DNA from: Beaufortia kweichowensis
Lineage: Eukaryota > Chordata > Actinopteri > Cypriniformes > Gastromyzontidae
Reading direction: 5' to 3'
DNA length: 64,000 nt
Assembly: GCA_019155185.1 (NCBI GenBank)
Contig: CM032807.1
Coordinates: 14,358,200 to 14,422,199 of the forward strand
Shown: piece by piece, positions 61,301 to 64,000 of the stretch
Layout: each line of letters starts with the position of its first letter
Position numbering within the stretch: position 1 is the stretch's first letter
Translations under genes and position numbers: made by a program
Notes under the pieces: generated by a model
Seen by the model: only the letters and a program-made list of their open reading frames with translations
What the model was told of the DNA's origin: nothing
Databases searched by the model: none

Positions 61301-62999
61301 CCATAAATTAATGCATTTATTTTAGCACTATAAGAAATCAAAATGTTAACCTATGTTTTGTCCCACACACTGTACTAGTACTGTTTGGACATTTTGTCAC
61401 AGAACTCAAAAGCCATGTTAAAAAACACTATACATTGAATAATGACTAAAAAAGGAAATTAAGCAGAAAAGAAAATAACCACAAAGCAAAATATTAATTA
61501 TCTGCTGCTTTATAATGATGCACAATGTTTGCAAATTTATTTCAAAGGTGTTTTAATCTCTCTCATTTGGTTCACCTCATGACTGCATGTCAAAAATATC
61601 TATTTTGTCTCATTCCCCTAAAATAAACCAAGCAAGGTGAATAAGCATGCGTTAGCAATGAGCCAACAAAGGTGTCGCCGTGCCGATCTCTTGAGAATCA
61701 CTTCAGTAAGTGATATTAGAGTTCCGATAAAAACACTTCACCTTGGATGAGCAATAAAAGAAAAAAACTGTAAAACTGAACGATTCATTGTTCCTATTTG
61801 GAAACATACTATAACTGTCATTTTCACACCAACAGGTTACATTAACTTTTAATACAATTAATGTGTTTTATAAATTTTTTTGTTTGTGTGTAAGAGATTG
61901 TAAGGTTTGTTTAAATGAACAGAATCAGCCGTTTCACTTCATTACTTAATTATGTAATTGGAAGGTCCGTGACATCCTGGCGTGACATATTACATGCTTC
62001 ACAACATTCTAATAAAGACACTGTTTATCATGGTTTAATGTCATGTTCATGTGTCCTAATGAGTCGTACATGTCCAAAAGAAACAAGGTCTCGGTTCAGT
62101 GAAGCAAATTAGTTATAAGTTTGGTTTATTTTAACCCTGGCATTATGGTCCTTAGTATGTGTAGTTCCTTTCAACACAGTTGCCTGAACAAAAACGGAAT
62201 AATAATTCCCTATTTGAGATACAATATGTGAATAATATGGTGATGTGCCAAATCTACTAAAATTCTGCAATTTGCAACCACTGGACATCCTGCAAAGGAT
62301 CTGTTTACATACAGAACCCAGTTTACATACACCTAATTCTCAATACGGTACAATGTTAACTGAACAATCTATGACAGATGTTTTGTGATAGTTGGGGTTA
62401 AGGGTTTCTTGTGAGCCATTAAACTGTTCACTGCATCTTCTGCATATTCAATCTCTGTCCAGTATGTGACTGTATGATGTTGATCTTTTCACATTAGGAC
62501 AACTGAGAGACACAACTATTACAAACATAAAAACATTCTTTAATCAAAAACATTAACTTAATTGACAGGCTTTTAACTTCTTCTTTCAACTTCTCTATCC
62601 AATCAATTCCCATCAGTCCGTTCTACATTTTTTTACCTTTGGGGTGACACACAAGTATGTCATTTTATTGACAGACAGAGAGAATTGCAACAGATTTGAA
62701 AAAATGACTACACCTGTAGTCCCACTGAAATGGATTTGGCAAAGGTGTCATGTACACAATTTCAACTGTTTTAACAACAACACATTTTGTTTTATTACAT
62801 CATGCCAAATGGCACAGATGTTTCAGTCTTCCTAATCCCTCTGTAGATATTCTTGTGAGTTTTTACATTATAGTAATTTAATTACTGTGAACTAAAACAC
62901 AGCAATGCATCATATGCAGGGTTTTGATGTGCACACTTTTGTTAATAAATGACAAAGAGTGTGAAGGTTCTACAAGAAAGTTCATAAAACACTTAGTTA
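58346..62999. other. intergenic, nothing recognised
   Basis: AT-rich with short open frames; A/T simple sequence at about 60470-60515. The frames at 59988-60343 on the minus strand have no domain. Confidence 0.5.
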
Positions 63000-63355
63000 C
63001 AGTTCTTCATTCTGATTGGTCAATAGTTGTCTTGTATTTATGATAAATCACAGTTATGAGCACCCAATGATTCTGTGTATCACCCTTAACAACATAAACA
63101 TATATCACGGTCATTCACCGACTATTTTATCCAGCGGAAGGAAGACTTTTAGTGACTCACTTTATAAAAGTTGCATTAATACACATTTTATGCTTTAATA
63201 TTTGTATTGTGTGGTAACCGTTTTATAAAAGCAATAAGGTATTGGAGGCTAGTGCTTAATCGTGAAAAATTAGGTATGCTATCACGTTGTTCCTAACAAT
63301 GCCCTAAGCTGTGGCTTATTAATGATAAAGCACTATGAATACCTTAACAAGGTTA
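63000..63355 (+). repeat. hairpin-forming interspersed repeat
   Basis: GCAATAAGGTATTGGAGGCT at about 63230 is partly mirrored by AAAGCACTATGAATACCTTA ending about 63351, so the right part can fold back. The left part (GATTCTGTGTATCACC) is part of the same fish repeat type from memory. Confidence 0.5.
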
Positions 63356-64000
63356 CTCTATGTCGTTTACTTGAAGTGCAAGTTTAGTTACAAAATGTAT
63401 ACATTTATACAATTAATACATAAAACTAATTTTCTGTAAATGTAAAGATTTGGAAGTATTACATGCACAGTGACACAATGAACTGATGCATAATGTACAA
63501 ATAATGTACATGAGATTGATGTACAACATGAAACGAAATACCCTCGCCTCAACGAAATTCAATAGCGTGGTTACAAAAGATGCATTGTAAATATGTAAAT
63601 GCTGATTTGTCCAAGTTGACCCGTGATTGGATCACAGCTACACTATCATATAATGTAGAGGGGAAAATATTGATCAAATCTGTAATCAGATCTTTAACCA
63701 AACGTCAGGGATCTCAATACTTAATATAAACTCAATACCTGTTCCACCACTAAATGATCTGGGTTATGCTATCGACAACTTTATAGTTTTTACGTTTTTA
63801 TTGTAAAATACACATCTTGGACAAATACTTGCAATGTAATGAATGAATTACCTCCCCAAAGCAATAAAAAGCAATTTGGCCATCTCATGCATTTTAACAG
63901 CTATTCAGTCATGAAAAAGCCCATGTCAGTGGCTGTTTTGTTTGTCCCGAGACAGCTGATGGCGAAAGAAACGCAATCAGTAGTGGCAAACGAGTTTCTG
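63356..64000. other. intergenic, nothing recognised
   Basis: AT-rich sequence to the window end without recognised exon or repeat. Confidence 0.5.

Noticed and set aside
62300..62350. Tc1-like end (AGTTTACATACACC)
   Set aside because: Only about 14 bases resemble a Tc1/mariner terminal repeat and no inverted partner or transposase frame was found.

Overview
The window is vertebrate nuclear DNA and reads as a teleost, most likely a cyprinid-like fish. The evidence is spliced vertebrate genes with GT-AG introns, an AT-rich background, and several interspersed repeat types that I associate with cyprinid genomes. No sequence search was possible, so the species is not determined.

Three protein-coding genes fill the left 29.4 kb. 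All are on the minus strand and all three could be rebuilt exon by exon with consistent splice phases: ism2 (isthmin 2; 6 coding exons, 44-6186, 462 aa), sptlc2 (serine palmitoyltransferase subunit 2; 12 coding exons, 9230-19784, 565 aa) and snw1 (SNW1/SKIP splicing factor; 14 coding exons, 23539-29398, 534 aa). The order and orientation ISM2-SPTLC2-SNW1 match human chromosome 14q24. The ALKBH1/SLIRP pair that lies between SPTLC2 and SNW1 in human is not visible here. The genes are unrelated in function: a secreted extracellular modulator, the catalytic subunit of the first step of sphingolipid synthesis in the ER, and a nuclear spliceosome/transcription cofactor. They form a conserved block, not a pathway.

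The right 34.5 kb (about 29.4-64 kb) shows no recognisable protein-coding exon. It holds degraded DNA-transposon fragments, tRNA-like SINE fragments, microsatellites (a 130-bp GA run at 47389-47518), two perfect DNA palindromes, and patches of higher-complexity, GC-richer sequence that may be conserved regulatory DNA. It also holds two stretches that look like core promoters on the plus strand (about 31.49 kb and 44.75 kb). In human this side of SNW1 leads to ADCK1 and NRXN3, but no exon of either was recognised.

The most interesting signals outside the genes are: a complete 427-bp hAT-type element with a perfect 8-bp target duplication in snw1 intron 2; an unnamed repeat family with six copies and GGGCAATTC ends; a 33-bp-arm near-gapless palindrome at 31919-31987 and a 32-bp perfect palindrome at 49171-49202; a perfect palindromic estrogen-response-element sequence at 37348-37362; a GC-rich long inverted repeat beside sptlc2 exon 1; and repeats that form the 3' splice-site region of two sptlc2 exons. 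No clearly new biological system was found.
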